Shown: positions 62,967 to 64,000 of the stretch, piece by piece
How the letters are laid out: each line of letters starts with the position of its first letter
Numbering within the stretch: the first letter of the stretch is position 1
Assembly: GCA_017303635.1 (NCBI GenBank)
Contig: JAFLCG010000009.1
Span: forward strand, 208,589-272,588
Direction of reading: 5' to 3'
Length of the DNA stretch: 64,000 nt
From: Anaerolineae bacterium
Lineage (GTDB): Bacteria > Chloroflexota > Anaerolineae > Aggregatilineales > Phototrophicaceae
Notes under the pieces: generated by a model
The model's input: only the letters and a program-made list of their open reading frames with translations
The model's database searches: none
Told to the model about the DNA's origin: nothing
Position numbers and translations under genes: made by a program

Positions 62967-63860
62967 TTAGCAAGAAACTGATGCCAGTTGTACTTCCAAT
63001 ATCTGCTGCTCGGCAATCGGAGTCATATAGGGGGAAGGAGGTTGAAGGGCGGCTTGCGGAATAAGCCCAATGAGTTCTGTCCGCTGAATAGCTGTTCCGT
63101 GTAAGCGAGCCGCTTCATGAATCCGCTCTAACACAACGAAGAGAGATGTTCGCCGAAAATCAGTCAGATTAAGCGAAACCTGAGCCAAGCCATTCACCAG
63201 TACCCCTATCGCTTTGACACTGGGTAAGCCGCCGGAAGACTCACGGATCTGCACAGCAATTTGTTTAGCAATAGCGCTGTCAGAAGTTGACAGATAAACG
63301 TTGAATGCGATCAAAAGATGACGTGCCCCGATGATGACCGCACCTGCTGGACCCAGCTCAGATGGCCCATAATCCGGTTGCCACAGAGGGTCAGACTTGA
63401 TGCGAGTCCGAAGCGCCTCATAGCCGCCACGCCGGACATCCTCCAACCGTGTACGTTCGGGACGTATCGCGGCATATTCATAGAGATAGACTGGCAGAGA
63501 CAACTCAGCACCAACCCGTTGCCCGACCTGACGTGCCAATTGGACACACTCCTCCATTGAAGTTCCCTCCAAGGGAACAAATGGCACAACATCAGTTGCC
63601 CCAACGCGGGGATGGACTCCGTGATGTGATGACAGATCAATGTTACGAGCAGCAGTTGCTATGGCCCTGAAGGCCGCATCAGCTACGGATTCGGCTTTTC
63701 CTACAAAGGTCACCACCGATCGATTATGGTCAACATCACTACTCCAATTCAGCAGGCCGATTTGGCCACCTGAAGTAATTGAGTCAAGAATCTGCGATAA
63801 AACCTCTGGTCGGCGACCGTCGGAAAAATTCGGTATACACTCAATCAATTTTGTTACCAT
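62967..63860 (-). CDS. ftcD: Glutamate formiminotransferase (stand-alone)
   Basis: 297 residues from ATG 63860; a TTG-started frame to 63872 has no support. Transfers the formimino group from formiminoglutamate (histidine breakdown) to tetrahydrofolate. IECIPNFSDGRR, HHGVHPRVGATDVVPF and AFNVYLST are conserved. Only the transferase half is present; the cyclodeaminase domain of animal FTCD is absent, as in many bacteria. Promoter sequence may have been displaced by the IS element whose end lies 30 bases upstream. Confidence 0.9.
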   Translation of the reverse strand: MVTKLIECIPNFSDGRRPEVLSQILDSITSGGQIGLLNWSSDVDHNRSVVTFVGKAESVADAAFRAIATAARNIDLSSHHGVHPRVGATDVVPFVPLEGTSMEECVQLARQVGQRVGAELSLPVYLYEYAAIRPERTRLEDVRRGGYEALRTRIKSDPLWQPDYGPSELGPAGAVIIGARHLLIAFNVYLSTSDSAIAKQIAVQIRESSGGLPSVKAIGVLVNGLAQVSLNLTDFRRTSLFVVLERIHEAARLHGTAIQRTELIGLIPQAALQPPSPYMTPIAEQQILEVQLASVSC

Positions 63861-63890
63861 CGTCCCCCACAATTAGGTTGTGTTGACATT

Positions 63891-64000
63891 TCAACGTAAC
63901 CAGATGAGCGCACTGGCGAACTGGACGAAACCTGCGTAACGACGGGCGAGTTTGTCAAAACGAGAGAAGACACGACGAAAATGCTTCAGTTTGTTGACGC
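63891..64000 (-). mobile_element. IS5-type transposase, C-terminal end (continues beyond window)
   Basis: The minus strand encodes 35 residues ending at a TGA at 63893-63891: KLKHFRRVFSRFDKLARRY, then VQFASALIWLR. This RRxxxRxDKLxxxY ... WLR tail is the standard end of IS5-family (IS427-like) transposases. The short stretch 63874-63890 (AGGTTGTGTTGACA) is a plausible terminal inverted repeat. Everything upstream of the tail lies outside the window, so intactness cannot be judged. Confidence 0.8.

Noticed and set aside
63883..63888. TTGACA near the IS end as an outward promoter for ftcD
   Set aside because: It points away from ftcD; the minus strand shows TTGAAA but no -10 at proper spacing.
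1..64000. CRISPR arrays, tRNA or rRNA genes, origin-like repeats
   Set aside because: No regularly spaced repeats, cloverleaf sequences, rRNA segments or DnaA-box clusters were noticed on reading both strands.

Overview
The window looks like a chromosomal segment from a free-living bacterium of moderate GC. I infer a member of the Chloroflexota, probably Anaerolineae-like. The reasons are the ilvE-ilvB-ilvN-leuA-leuC-leuD-cimA-leuB order, a plant-like cystathionine gamma-synthase, a permuted peptide-binding protein of a type I recall from that phylum, and a beta-sandwich module typical of its surface proteins. This is inference from gene content; no rRNA or other phylogenetic marker is present. 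No tRNA, rRNA, CRISPR array or intact mobile element was found. The only mobile DNA is the C-terminal end of an IS5-type transposase at the right edge.

Layout. 1-5940: a polyphosphate glucokinase cut by the window edge, an MFS transporter with an inserted extracellular domain, a small membrane protein, and argG-argH behind a clear promoter. 5941-16295: a large branched-chain amino acid (BCAA) operon. It starts with a promoter, a 25-residue Ile/Leu/Val-rich leader peptide and a complete terminator/antiterminator pair, then a Met-rich small ORF with a second terminator. ilvE, ilvB, ilvN, leuA, leuC, leuD, cimA and leuB follow. 16298-18772 (minus): an FHA protein and a Clp-N/kinase-like fusion. 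18903-22758: a SAM-I riboswitch controlling a plant-type cystathionine gamma-synthase, then threonine synthase and homoserine kinase. 22879-25548: a polyprenyl synthase and a fused NAD(P)HX repair enzyme.

25527-32325 holds a three-gene ABC-2 exporter, then a circularly permuted family-5 substrate-binding protein with two permeases but no ATPases. 32322-41437 holds HisN, an orphan PaaC-like diiron protein, phosphofructokinase, a secreted GH13 enzyme, a ThuA/Gfo-Idh pair and a second ABC-2 exporter. 41682-47380 holds an S9 peptidase and a tightly overlapping MoxR ATPase / unknown / HExxH-VWA operon. 47630-51327 holds an M20 amidohydrolase, an ILVBL/HACL2-like ThDP enzyme, a small exported protein and a [2Fe-2S] protein. 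51454-59269 is a leftward livK-livH-livM-livG-livF-ggt operon. 59819-64000 holds an S9-like hydrolase with Cys in place of the nucleophilic Ser, an MFS transporter, glutamate formiminotransferase and the transposase remnant.

How it fits together. BCAA metabolism appears twice: synthesis, apparently attenuated by ribosome stalling on BCAA codons, and Liv-type uptake at the other end. CimA implies isoleucine made from pyruvate, sharing LeuCD and LeuB with leucine synthesis. The Met/Thr branch (CGS, ThrC, ThrB) suggests O-phosphohomoserine as the common branch-point substrate. Two regulatory-looking modules of unknown purpose stand out: Clp-N-kinase with FHA, and MoxR-X-VWA.
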